NCBI RefSeq assembly: GCF_003173755.1
Contig: NZ_CP029553.1
Span: 3,247,501 to 3,302,500, forward strand
Origin: Methylobacterium terrae
GTDB taxonomy: Bacteria > Pseudomonadota > Alphaproteobacteria > Rhizobiales > Beijerinckiaceae
Length of the DNA: 55,000 bases
Direction of reading: 5' to 3'
The notes beneath the pieces were generated by a model. It had not been told where the DNA came from. It made no database searches and saw nothing but the letters and a program-made list of their open reading frames with translations. This document shows positions 18,722 through 27,461 of this stretch, piece by piece. How positions within the stretch are numbered: position 1 is the first letter of the stretch; each line of letters starts with the position of its first letter. The translations under genes and the position numbers were made by a program.

Positions 18722-20305
18722 ATGCTGGACGAGCCGCGGACGCCTGAGGGGCACGCCACCCCCGAGACCGCCCCTGCGAGCCGGGGCGACGCGCCCCGCA
18801 CCATCCGCCTGCACGAGACGGACAACGTCGCGATCGTGGTCAACGCCTTCGGGCTGCCGGCCGGGACGTCGTTTCCGGACGGGCTGGTACTGCGGGAATT
18901 CGTGCCGCAGGGCCACAAGGTGGCGCTCGCGGACATTCCCGAGGGCGCCGAGATCCGCCGCTACGGCGAGGTGATCGGCACGGCGCTCCAGGCCCTGCCC
19001 CGCGGCGCCTGGGTCGAGGAATCGCGGGTGCGCACGCCGCTCGCGCCCGCCCTCGACCAGCTGCCCCTCGCCACCCGCGTGCCGGCACCGCTGCCGCCCC
19101 TCGAGGGCTGCACCTTCGAAGGTTTCCGCAATCCGGACGGCTCGGTCGGCACCCGCAACATCCTGGCGATCTCGACCAGCGTGCAATGCGTCGCCGGGAC
19201 CCTCGAGGTGGCGATCCGGCGCATCAAGCGGGAATTGCTGCCGCGCTTCCCCAACGTCGACGACGTGATCGGGCTGACCCACGCCTATGGCTGCGGCGTC
19301 GCCATCAACGCGCCGCAGGCGGTGATCCCGATCCGCACCCTCCAGAGCCTGGCCCGGAACCCGAATTTCGGCGGCGAGGTGATGGTGGTCGGCCTCGGCT
19401 GCGAGAAGCTCGTCTCCGAGCGGCTGCTGCCGGACGGGCAACAGGACGGCGTGGTGCGGCTCCAGGACGAGCGCCACGAGGGCTTCGGGATGATGCTCGA
19501 CAGCATCATGGCGATGGCGGAAGCCCGCCTCGAGGTGCTGAACACGCGCACCCGCGAGACCTGCCCGGCCGCCGACCTCGTGGTCGGGCTGCAATGCGGC
19601 GGCAGCGACGCCTTCTCGGGCGTCACCGCCAACCCGGCCCTCGGCTTCGCCGCCGACCTCCTGGTGCGGGCCGGCGCGACCGTGATGTTCTCGGAGGTCA
19701 CGGAGGTGCGCGACGCGATCCACCTCCTCACCCCCCGGGCCGAGACCGAGGAGGTCGCGCGGGCGCTGGTGCGCGAGATGGCGTGGTACGACGATTATCT
19801 CGCCCAAGGCGGGGCCGACCGCAGCGCCAATCCGTCCCCCGGCAACAAGAAGGGCGGGCTCAACAACATCGTCGAGAAGGCGCTGGGCTCGGTGGCGAAA
19901 TCCGGCACCAGCGCGATCCGGGGCGTGCTCGCACCGGGCGAGCGGGTGCGCCAGAAGGGCCTGATCTTCGCAGCCACGCCTGCGAGCGACTTCGTCTGCG
20001 GCACGCTCCAGCTCGCCTCCGGCATCACCCTCCAGGTCTTCTCGACCGGCCGCGGCACGCCCTACGGGCTGGCCGAGGCGCCGGTGATCAAGGTCGCGAC
20101 CCGCACCGAGCTCAGCCAGCGCTGGTCCGACCTGATCGACCTCGACGCGGGCAAGATCGCCACCGGCGAGGCGACGATCGAGGAGACCGGCTGGGAGCTG
20201 TTTCGCCTGATCCTCGACGTGGCGAGCGGCCGGAAGAAGCCGTGGTCGGACCATTGGGGTTTGTACAACGACCTGACGCTGTTCAACCCGGCGCCGATCA
20301 CCTGA
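18722..20305 (+). CDS. garD: galactarate dehydratase
   Basis: 527 residues, close to E. coli GarD. An N-terminal SAF domain (about 25-100, [18 protein letters not shown]) is followed by the UxaA-type catalytic part with conserved [23 protein letters not shown] and the Cys-containing [17 protein letters not shown]. It dehydrates galactarate to 5-dehydro-4-deoxyglucarate, the KdgD substrate. ATG at 18722 follows GGGAGCCG. The first 25 or so residues before the SAF domain are a non-conserved extension. The altronate dehydratase UxaA is the closest alternative, but the fused SAF domain and kdgD neighbour favour GarD. Confidence 0.92.
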   Translation: MLDEPRTPEGHATPETAPASRGDAPRTIRLHETDNVAIVVNAFGLPAGTSFPDGLVLREFVPQGHKVALADIPEGAEIRRYGEVIGTALQALPRGAWVEESRVRTPLAPALDQLPLATRVPAPLPPLEGCTFEGFRNPDGSVGTRNILAISTSVQCVAGTLEVAIRRIKRELLPRFPNVDDVIGLTHAYGCGVAINAPQAVIPIRTLQSLARNPNFGGEVMVVGLGCEKLVSERLLPDGQQDGVVRLQDERHEGFGMMLDSIMAMAEARLEVLNTRTRETCPAADLVVGLQCGGSDAFSGVTANPALGFAADLLVRAGATVMFSEVTEVRDAIHLLTPRAETEEVARALVREMAWYDDYLAQGGADRSANPSPGNKKGGLNNIVEKALGSVAKSGTSAIRGVLAPGERVRQKGLIFAATPASDFVCGTLQLASGITLQVFSTGRGTPYGLAEAPVIKVATRTELSQRWSDLIDLDAGKIATGEATIEETGWELFRLILDVASGRKKPWSDHWGLYNDLTLFNPAPIT

Positions 20306-20313
20306 CGGGCCGG

Positions 20314-20344
20314 GAGGTGCCCGGGCCATCGGCCGGGGCACCTC
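20314..20344 (+). terminator. hairpin between garD and the lactonase gene
   Basis: Fourteen-base arms GAGGTGCCCGGGCC and GGCCGGGGCACCTC, with one mismatch, flank a 3-base loop ATC just after garD. It lacks a T-run. It may weaken read-through into the downstream gene or stabilise the garD message. Confidence 0.55.
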
Positions 20345-20416
20345 GCCTCATCGAAGATACCCAAGAAACAATAAGTTACCGCGAGTGCTTGAAGCGCCGC
20401 GACAAGGGAGGACGGC

Positions 20417-21418
20417 ATGGGTTTCGACCGCAGGGCATTCCTCGCGGCGGGCGCCGCGACGGTCGCGGCGAGCGCGGCGCGGGCCTGGGAGCCGGCGCAA
20501 AGGCTGCCCGATCCGGCCGTGGAGATCCTTGAGCCGAGCTTCGCGAAGTACCGCATCGGCCTGGCCAGCGTCGAGCGCCTCGCCACCGGCTTCCGCTGGG
20601 CGGAGGGGCCGGTCTGGTTCGGCGACATGCGGATGCTGCTATTCAGCGACGTCTCGAACGACCGCATCCTCAAGTGGGACGAGGAGACCGGCGCGGTCAC
20701 GACCTTCCGGCGGCCCGCCGACTACGCCAACGGCAACGCCCGCGATCGCCAGGGCCGGCTCCTCACCTGCGAGCACCGCACCCGGCGGGTGACGCGAACC
20801 GAGCATGACGGCCGCATCACGGTGCTGGCCGACCGGTTCGAGGGCAAGCCGCTCAACTCGCCGAACGACGTCGTCTGCCGCTCCGACGGCTCGGTCTGGT
20901 TCACCGATCCGGCCTTCGGCCCGAACCCGCTCGAGGCCATGGCGGCGCCCGAGCTGCCGGGCAACGTCTACCGGGTCGATCCCGCCACCGGGGCGGTCCA
21001 GGCGGTCGCCCGCGGGCTCAAGGGCCCGAACGGCCTGTGCTTCTCCCCCGACGAGCGCATCCTCTACGTCATCGAGGCGCGCGCCGAGCCGAACCGCCTG
21101 ATCCGCGCCTTCGACGTGACGCCGGACGGCGCGGGCCTGTTCGGCGAGGGCCGGGTGTTCTTCGATTGCGGCAAGGGCACCGCCGACGGCTTCCGGGCCG
21201 ATCGCGACGGCAACCTGTGGTGCGGCTGGGGCATGGGCGAGGCCGAGGACGGCGTCGTGGTGCTCTCGCCTCAGGCCAGGATGATCGGCCGCATCCGCCT
21301 GCCGGAGCGCTGCGCCAATCTCTGCTTCGGCGGCCGCGACCGGAACCGCCTGCTGATGGCCTCGACCCGCTCGCTCTACGCGCTCTACGTCAACACCCAG
21401 GGCGCCGACCTCGGCTGA
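20417..21418 (+). CDS. Tat-exported SMP-30/gluconolactonase family lactonase
   Basis: 333 residues. The N-terminus FDRRAFLAAGAATVAASAARA is a twin-arginine signal with cleavage near ARA-WE, so the enzyme acts in the periplasm. The body is a six-bladed SMP-30 propeller: WAEGPVWFG, LNSPNDVVCRSDGSVWFTDP and GLKGPNGLCFSPDE contain the metal-ligand Glu, Asn and Asp. The family opens sugar lactones such as glucono- or galactarolactone. In this operon it would hydrolyse aldaro- or aldonolactones made by periplasmic oxidation before import. It is about 110 bases after garD, beyond a hairpin. The specific lactone is unproven. Confidence 0.88.
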   Translation: MGFDRRAFLAAGAATVAASAARAWEPAQRLPDPAVEILEPSFAKYRIGLASVERLATGFRWAEGPVWFGDMRMLLFSDVSNDRILKWDEETGAVTTFRRPADYANGNARDRQGRLLTCEHRTRRVTRTEHDGRITVLADRFEGKPLNSPNDVVCRSDGSVWFTDPAFGPNPLEAMAAPELPGNVYRVDPATGAVQAVARGLKGPNGLCFSPDERILYVIEARAEPNRLIRAFDVTPDGAGLFGEGRVFFDCGKGTADGFRADRDGNLWCGWGMGEAEDGVVVLSPQARMIGRIRLPERCANLCFGGRDRNRLLMASTRSLYALYVNTQGADLG

Positions 21419-21420
21419 GC

Positions 21421-21446
21421 GGATCCCGGCCCCGAGGCCGGGATCC
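21421..21446. terminator. terminator between the convergent lactonase and HlyD genes
   Basis: A perfect 11-base inverted repeat, GGATCCCGGCC / GGCCGGGATCC, with loop CCGA. It sits directly after the lactonase stop and before the end of the leftward hlyD-like gene, so it can serve both. Confidence 0.75.
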
Positions 21447-21452
21447 CGCCCG

Positions 21453-22967
21453 TCACCGCTCGTGCCCGGCCGTCGAGGTCGTCTCGCGCACCGGCGAGAG
21501 CAGGTAGTCGATCACCCGCCGGCGCCCGGTCCGGATCTCCACCGTCGCGGTCATGCCCGGCGTCAGCGCCACGTCCTTGCCGTCCGCCCGGATGAAGGTG
21601 TGCGACAGGGCCACCGTCACCGGGAAGATCAGGTTCTGGGTCTTCTGCGTGCCCGTCACCGGGTTCAGCCCCTGGCCCCGCGCCACCGACAGGGCGTCGC
21701 TGCCGCCCCCCGCCTCGCGATCGTCGACCGCGTCGCGCGAGACCCGCACGACTTTGCCCTCGATCGAGCCGTAGCGGGTGAACGGGAAGGCGTCGATCTT
21801 CACCACCGCCTCCTGGCCGGGCATCACGAACCCGATGTCCTTGTTCTGGACCTGCGCCTCGACCTCGATCGGGCCGTCCGTCGGCACCACCACCATCAAG
21901 GGCTGGCCCGCGGTCACCACCTGGCCGAGCGTCGTCACGGCGAGCTGCTGCACCGTGCCGGAGATCGGCGCCTTGAGCTGCGTGCGCTCGCGCTTGAGCG
22001 TCGCCTTCACCACGTCCTGCACCAGCGCGTCGCGCTTCTGCGCCGCTTCCGTCAGCGCCTGGTACTGGCGCGCCACCGTCTCGCTCGTCAGCTGGGTCAT
22101 GCGCCGCTGCAGCGAGGTCGCGGCCGCCTTCGCCTCGGTCAGCTGCCCGCGGTCGTAGGCGAGGTCGGCCGCGACCTGCTCGACCTGCTGCACCGCGTCG
22201 ATCACCGCCGCCCGGGTGCCGGCGGCCTTGGCCACCAGGGTCTCGCGCATGTCGGCGCGCTCCCTCAAGACCGCCTGAAGGCGCATCCGGGCAGCGATGC
22301 TGGCGGTGAAGCGCTCCTGCGTCGCGACCTTCTCGGCGAGCTGCGCCTCGAACGCCTCGCGGGTGGTGACGTACTGGCCGATCTCGGCCAGCATCGCCCC
22401 CTCCTCGCGGGCCCGCACCGCCGGCGGCACCTCGGCCGGGAAGCTCACCGTCGCGGTGGGCCGGTTCGTCTCCACCGCCGCGATCGTCGCGCGCCGCCGC
22501 GCGATCTGGGCTTCCAATGCCGCGAGGTCGCCCTGGCGCGAGGACAGGTCGGCCTCGGCCTCGGTCGGCTCCAGCGTCAGCAGAACGTCGCCGGCCTGGA
22601 CCCGGCTGCCGTTCTCGACCGACACGGTCTGGACCTTGCCGGTGTCGAAGGGCTGCACGACCTTCGAGCGGCCGCTCGGCTGGATCCGCGCGGTGGCGAC
22701 GGCGTGGATGTCGATCTGGGCGAAGATGCTCCAGACCAGCGCCGCCCCGAACATCAGGCACATCACCCAGGTGAACACCACCGCGTAAGGAGAGGGCGGG
22801 GTGTCGAGGATCTCGAGATGCGCCGGCAGGAATTCCTGGTCCGAGCGGTCATCGGCGAGCCGCCGCACCCGCTCGGAGAGGCCGCGCGGGCTGAAGCGGG
22901 CCGGCGGCGGGGGCTGGCGCCGCGGGGCCGGCAGGTTGGGAGAAGCGGGTTGCGGGGTCGCGCTCAC
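21453..22967 (-). CDS. type I secretion periplasmic adaptor (HlyD family)
   Basis: 504 residues, GTG start at 22967 overlapping the transporter stop by four bases (GTGA). An N-terminal proline-rich cytoplasmic stretch (to about 55) is followed by one membrane segment (VVFTWVMCLMFGAALVWSIF). Next come the first lipoyl half (SGRSKVVQPFDTGKVQTV), a long coiled coil (about 140-350), the second lipoyl half (KAPISGTVQQLAVTTLGQVV) and the C-terminal HlyD signature (GMTATVEIRTGRRRVIDYLLSPV). It links the inner-membrane ABC transporter to an outer-membrane TolC-type channel. No tolC gene is adjacent. Confidence 0.93.
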   Translation of the reverse strand: MSATPQPASPNLPAPRRQPPPPARFSPRGLSERVRRLADDRSDQEFLPAHLEILDTPPSPYAVVFTWVMCLMFGAALVWSIFAQIDIHAVATARIQPSGRSKVVQPFDTGKVQTVSVENGSRVQAGDVLLTLEPTEAEADLSSRQGDLAALEAQIARRRATIAAVETNRPTATVSFPAEVPPAVRAREEGAMLAEIGQYVTTREAFEAQLAEKVATQERFTASIAARMRLQAVLRERADMRETLVAKAAGTRAAVIDAVQQVEQVAADLAYDRGQLTEAKAAATSLQRRMTQLTSETVARQYQALTEAAQKRDALVQDVVKATLKRERTQLKAPISGTVQQLAVTTLGQVVTAGQPLMVVVPTDGPIEVEAQVQNKDIGFVMPGQEAVVKIDAFPFTRYGSIEGKVVRVSRDAVDDREAGGGSDALSVARGQGLNPVTGTQKTQNLIFPVTVALSHTFIRADGKDVALTPGMTATVEIRTGRRRVIDYLLSPVRETTSTAGHER

Positions 22968-25174
22968 GCGGCTTCTCCCTTGCTCGAGCCGTGGTCCGAT
23001 TGCAGGCGCCAGAGGCGGCCGTAGAGCGAGGCCGGCCGCTCGACGAGCTCGCGGTGGGTGCCGTCCTCGACGATACGCCCCTCCTGCACGGCGATGATGC
23101 GGTCGCAGATCCGCACCGCCGCCAGCCGATGGGCGATGATGATGACGGTGCGCCCGCGCACGATGTGCTTCATGTTCTCCTGGATGATCCGCTCGCTCTC
23201 GTAGTCGAGCGCCGAGGTCGCCTCGTCCAGGATCAGGATGCGCGGGTTGGTGGCGAGCGCCCGCGCGATGGCGAGCCGCTGGCGCTGCCCGCCCGAGAGG
23301 TTGGCGCCGCGCTCCTCGATCGGCGTGTCGTAGCCGAGCGGCAGGCGGTTGATGAACTCGTCGGCCCCGGCGAGGCGCGCCACCTGCATCACCTGCGCCC
23401 GCGACAGGCCAGGATTGGCGAGCGCGATGTTCTCGAACACCGTCTTGTTGAACAGCAGGTTCTCCTGGAGCACGACGCCGATCTGGCGCCGCAGCCAGGC
23501 GGGATCGACCTGCGCGATGTCGACGCCGTCGACCAGCACCTGGCCCTTCTCCGGGACGTAGAGGCGCTGAAGGAGCTTGGTGAAGGTCGATTTCCCCGAG
23601 CCCGACGGGCCGACGATGCCGATGACCTGGCCGGCCGGGATGTCGAGGCTGACGTCCTTCAGCACCTCCGGCGTGCCGGGCTGGTAGCGGAACGACACGC
23701 CCCGCACCGTGATCTGGCCCTTGGCCGGCGGCAGGTGGGCCTGGGCCAGCGCGCGGGTCTCAGGGGGGCAGTTGAGCACGTCGCCGAGGCGCTCGAGCGA
23801 CACCTTGACCTGCTGGAAGTCCTGCCAGAGCTGGGACAGGCGCAGGATCGGGGCGGTGACCTGCCCCATGATCATGTTGAAGGCGATCAGGCTGCCGACG
23901 GTGAGCTCGCCGTTCATCACCGCGTAGGCGCCGAAGAACAGGACCAGCGCGGTGGTGACCTTCGAGATGTACTGGATCGCGTTCTGGCCGATGCTGGCCA
24001 CCAAGCCGGCGACGAACGAGGTCTTGACGTAGGCGGCGAGCCGCTCCTCCCACTGGCTCTTGAGGGTGGGTTCGACCGCGAGCGCCTTGACGGTGTGGAT
24101 GCCGACCACCGACTCGATCAGGAACTGGCTCGACAGGGCCGAGCGGTTGAAGCGCTCGAGGGTCTTGTCGCGCAGGATCGGGCGCAGCAGCACCGCCACC
24201 AGGATGTAGCAGGGGATCGACAGGGTGACGATCAGCGCGAGCAGCGGCGAGTAGACGTACAGGATGGCGAGGAAGATCAACGTGAAGGGCACGTCGATCG
24301 CCGAGGTCAGCGCCTGGCCGGTGAGGAAGTTGCGCACCGTCTCGAGCTCGCGCACGCGGGCGACCGTCTGTCCGGCGGGCCGGGTCTCGAAGTAGCCGAG
24401 CGGCAGGCGCATCAGGTGGTCGAACAGGCGCGCGCCGAGCTCGACGTCGATGCGGCTGGCCGTGTGGGTGAGGATGTAGCCGCGCAGGTATTGCAGGACG
24501 ACGTGGAACAGGCCGAGCACCACGAGGCCGACGGCGACGAGCGTCAGGGTGGAGTAGCCGCGGTGGACCAGGACCTTGTCGATGGTGATCTGGAAGAAGA
24601 TCGGGGTGATGAGGGCGCAGAGCTGGATGAACAGCGAGGCGACCAGCACGGTGGCGAGCGGCCTGCGGTAGCGCCAGACGGATGGGGCGAACCAGGTCAG
24701 TCCGAAGTTGTGGAGCGCGGTCTGGAGGTTGGCGCGGCGCGCGACGAGCACGATGGTGCCGGTCCAGCGAGCCAGGAAGACCTCGGCCTCGACGTGGTCG
24801 GCGGTGCGGGCGACGGGATCGATGATGCGGAGCTTGCCGTCGTCGAACCGCCGGCCGAGCACGACGAAGCGTCCGTCCTCGACCTCGAGGATGGCCGGCA
24901 GCGGGATGCCGTCGAGGCGTCGGGGCTTCTGGTTCTGGAGCAGGCGTCCTTTCAGGCCGAGGCGGCGGGCGCCGCGGACGATGTCGGTGGCGCTCATGAC
25001 GGTCTGGCCGAGGCCGAGATCGTGGCGGACCTGCGCCGGCTCGCAGGGGATCTGGTGGAACGAGGCGACGAGGGCGAGCGCCCCGAGGCCCGAATCGGGT
25101 CGCGCCGCCGGCAGTTCCGCGGGGCCGGGACCGGATCGGCCGGGGCCGGCCTGCGCAGCCGCGTCTTGCACCAT
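22964..25174 (-). CDS. type I secretion ABC transporter (permease/ATPase) with C39-like domain
   Basis: 736 residues from ATG at 25174. The N-terminal C39-like domain (about 20-150) starts DSGLGALALVASFHQIP: the peptidase cysteine position is Gly, so it is the non-cleaving HlyB type that binds an unfolded RTX-like substrate. Six membrane segments follow (about 165-430). The ATPase domain has Walker A GIVGPSGSGKST, the ABC signature LSGGQRQRLAIARAL, Walker B ILILDEATSALD and the H-loop IIAHRLAAV. It exports proteins carrying C-terminal uncleaved signals. The substrate is not next to it; the M64 protein 11 kb away is a candidate. Confidence 0.93.
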   Translation of the reverse strand: MVQDAAAQAGPGRSGPGPAELPAARPDSGLGALALVASFHQIPCEPAQVRHDLGLGQTVMSATDIVRGARRLGLKGRLLQNQKPRRLDGIPLPAILEVEDGRFVVLGRRFDDGKLRIIDPVARTADHVEAEVFLARWTGTIVLVARRANLQTALHNFGLTWFAPSVWRYRRPLATVLVASLFIQLCALITPIFFQITIDKVLVHRGYSTLTLVAVGLVVLGLFHVVLQYLRGYILTHTASRIDVELGARLFDHLMRLPLGYFETRPAGQTVARVRELETVRNFLTGQALTSAIDVPFTLIFLAILYVYSPLLALIVTLSIPCYILVAVLLRPILRDKTLERFNRSALSSQFLIESVVGIHTVKALAVEPTLKSQWEERLAAYVKTSFVAGLVASIGQNAIQYISKVTTALVLFFGAYAVMNGELTVGSLIAFNMIMGQVTAPILRLSQLWQDFQQVKVSLERLGDVLNCPPETRALAQAHLPPAKGQITVRGVSFRYQPGTPEVLKDVSLDIPAGQVIGIVGPSGSGKSTFTKLLQRLYVPEKGQVLVDGVDIAQVDPAWLRRQIGVVLQENLLFNKTVFENIALANPGLSRAQVMQVARLAGADEFINRLPLGYDTPIEERGANLSGGQRQRLAIARALATNPRILILDEATSALDYESERIIQENMKHIVRGRTVIIIAHRLAAVRICDRIIAVQEGRIVEDGTHRELVERPASLYGRLWRLQSDHGSSKGEAA

Positions 25175-25734
25175 GTCCCGTTCCCCCAACTCCGCGGCGC
25201 GACCTTGCCGACGCCGGCTCGCGCCGTGTTTCGTCTCCCGGCGCACTCCGTACACGAGATTTCGGCCGTTCGTGACCAGCCTGAAGCAGCCAGGGCGACG
25301 AAAGCGCCGCACGCAGCCGCGCCGCAATCGTACCACGCCGGTCGTGCGGTGAAACCTCTTGGGCGAGGCTCGTGATCATTTCATGACAGCGGGACAGTGT
25401 GGTGGCTGACCCAGTGCTGCCGACGCCTGCAGTCGGTCAAGACCGATCGAGAACCCTATCGGCAAGGTCGTGACCCGCCACACCCATGATTCGCCGTGAG
25501 ACGAGAGTCGATCCACACCGCATGATCGCAGCGGAATCGGGGATGGTCGACGTTGGCCGGCCTCGACGTCCGATCCGACGCGCGCAGGGTGTCGTGCGCG
25601 GGGTCGGGCGGAGTATCCTCCACCGGCGGCCGGCCCGCTTCGTGCATGGCCGCGCCGGGTGGCTCACGAGGACCGCGCGTGCCGACACGTCCCCTCCGCA
25701 ACGAACCGTCCCTGCGCGTGCCGGAGCCAGCCGC
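25175..25734. other. divergent intergenic region, no gene seen
   Basis: This 560-base stretch lies between the leftward secretion genes and the rightward hydantoin-locus run. In-frame extensions upstream of both genes exist but are low-quality Arg/Pro-rich sequence. It should carry two divergent promoters. No clear box, hairpin or RNA gene was recognised. Confidence 0.45.
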
Positions 25735-26709
25735 ATGAGCGTCGTCATCCTGGGCGGGGCCGGCTTCGTCGGCCTGAACCTCGCCCGCACCCTCCTCGCC
25801 CGCGGCCGGAACGTCCGGCTCCTCGACCGGGCCCCGCCCCCGCCGACGCTCCTGCGGGCGCTCGACGCCCCGCCCGGCGCCTTCGACCTCGTGACCGGCG
25901 ACGTGACCGACCCGGCCTGCCTCGCCGCCGCGATCCGGACGGGCACCGACGCGGTGGTGATCGCCGCCGCGGTGACGGCGGATGCCGCCCGCGAGGCCGC
26001 CGATCCGGGCGCGATCCTCGCGGTCAACCTGATGGCGATGGTGCCGATCCTCGACGCCTGCCGCCGGGCCGGGGTGCGCCGGGTGGTGAACCTGTCCTCG
26101 GCGGCGGCCTACGGCACCGCGCGGGGAGCATTCCTCGCCGAGGAGCTGCCGGCGCAGCCCGTCAGCCTCTACGCCGTCACCAAGTTCGCCTCGGAGGCCG
26201 TGCTGGCGCGGCTCTGCGGCCCTTGGGGGCTCGACGGGGTGAGCGTGCGCCTGAGCGCGGTGTTCGGCCCGTTCGAGCGCGACACGGGTCTTCGCGACAC
26301 CCTGAGCCCGCAGGCGCAGATCTGGGCGGCGCTCCGGGCCGGCACCCCGGCGCTGCTGCCGCGGCCCGGCCGGCGCGACTGGCTCTACGCCCCGGACGCC
26401 GCCGAGGCCCTGGCCCGGCTCGTCGAGGCGACGCGCCTGGACTCCCGGCTCTACAACGTGTCGAGCCCCGCAACGTGGCCGGTCCTGGCCTGGGGCGAGA
26501 GGCTGATGCAGGCGAATCCAGGCTTCGTCTGCCGCCTGGCTGAGCCGGGCGAGGCCCCGACGATCTCGCTGCACGGCGACGCCGACCGGCCGCCGCTCTC
26601 CACCGTGCGGCTGCGCGAGGAGTTCGCGTGGGAGGCGGCCCATGGCTGCGAGGCCTCCGCCGACGCGTTCCTCGCCTGGCAGGCTCGATTCCGGGAGGAT
26701 GCGCGATGA
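25735..26709 (+). CDS. NAD(P)-dependent epimerase/dehydratase family protein
   Basis: 324 residues, extended SDR type. The cofactor motif GGAGFVG spans residues 7-13, a Ser-rich NLSSAAAYG strand follows, and the catalytic pair is in SLYAVTKFASE (YxxxK). ATG at 25735 is chosen because the Rossmann strand starts at residue 2; the longer frame from 25486 is not protein-like. It overlaps the next SDR by four bases (ATGA) and heads a rightward run into the ABC importer and carbamoylase. The substrate is unknown; a nucleotide sugar is not required for this subfamily. Confidence 0.85.
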   Translation: MSVVILGGAGFVGLNLARTLLARGRNVRLLDRAPPPPTLLRALDAPPGAFDLVTGDVTDPACLAAAIRTGTDAVVIAAAVTADAAREAADPGAILAVNLMAMVPILDACRRAGVRRVVNLSSAAAYGTARGAFLAEELPAQPVSLYAVTKFASEAVLARLCGPWGLDGVSVRLSAVFGPFERDTGLRDTLSPQAQIWAALRAGTPALLPRPGRRDWLYAPDAAEALARLVEATRLDSRLYNVSSPATWPVLAWGERLMQANPGFVCRLAEPGEAPTISLHGDADRPPLSTVRLREEFAWEAAHGCEASADAFLAWQARFREDAR

Positions 26710-27452
26710 GGCTCGACGGCAAGGTCGCGGTGGTGACGGGCGGCGGCTCAGGCATCGGCGCCGCGACGGCGCGGCTCCTCGCCGAGGCCGGCGCCCGGGT
26801 CGCGGTGATCGACCGCGATCGGGCCGCCGCCGAGGCGGTGGCGGCCGAGATCGGCGGCCTCGCCCGCGCCTCGGAGGTCGGCGAGCCCGGCGCGGTCGCG
26901 GCCGATGCGGCGGCGATCGTCGAGGCCTTCGGCGGCATCGACGTGCTGGTGACGGCGGCGGGCTTCTCCGTCGGCGGCACCGTCGAGACCACCTCGCCCG
27001 CGGATTGGGACGCGGTGTTCCGCGCCCATGTCGGCGGGACCTGGCTGTGGGCGGGGGCGGCGGTGCCGTCGATGCGGGCGCGCGGCGGCGGCGCGATCGT
27101 CACGGTCGCCTCGCAGCTGGCGCTCGCCGGGGGGCGCAACAACAGCGCCTACATCGCCGCCAAGGGCGCGGTGCTGAGCCTCACCCGCACCATGGCGCTC
27201 GACTTCGCCGGCGATCGCATCCGGGTCAACGCCGTGGTGCCGGGCGCGATCGAGACGCCGCTCCTCGCCCGCAGCTTCAAGCGCGCCGCCGATCCGGCCG
27301 CCGCCCGCGCGGCATCCGAATCCCGGCACGCGATGAAGCGTCTGGGTCAGCCGGAGGAGGTCGCCCGCGCCATCCTCTACCTCGCGAGCGATGCGTCCTC
27401 CTTCACCACCGGCGCCGCCCTGCCGGTCGAGGGCGGCTGGCTCTCGGCCTGA
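26706..27452 (+). CDS. SDR-family oxidoreductase
   Basis: 248 residues, classical short-chain dehydrogenase: TGGGSGIG at 11-18, TAAG at 83-86 in the place of the usual NNAG, catalytic S136, Y149 and K153 (YIAAK), and the C-terminal PVEGGW. D36 at the end of beta-2 (VIDRD) suggests NAD rather than NADP. The start overlaps the epimerase stop and the stop is nine bases before the next gene, so these three are translationally linked. It is likely a 3-oxoacyl-ACP-reductase-like enzyme acting on a small hydroxy compound. Confidence 0.9.
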   Translation: MRLDGKVAVVTGGGSGIGAATARLLAEAGARVAVIDRDRAAAEAVAAEIGGLARASEVGEPGAVAADAAAIVEAFGGIDVLVTAAGFSVGGTVETTSPADWDAVFRAHVGGTWLWAGAAVPSMRARGGGAIVTVASQLALAGGRNNSAYIAAKGAVLSLTRTMALDFAGDRIRVNAVVPGAIETPLLARSFKRAADPAAARAASESRHAMKRLGQPEEVARAILYLASDASSFTTGAALPVEGGWLSA

Positions 27453-27461
27453 AGGTCTTCC

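Noticed and set aside
22991..25375. A 794-codon frame antisense to the type I ABC transporter
   Set aside because: It has an Asp/Arg/His/Leu/Gly-biased shadow composition and no family signature; the transporter has all ABC motifs.
25486..25734. N-terminal extension of the epimerase-like gene by 83 codons
   Set aside because: The added residues are Arg-rich and unlike the family. The Rossmann strand begins at ATG 25735.
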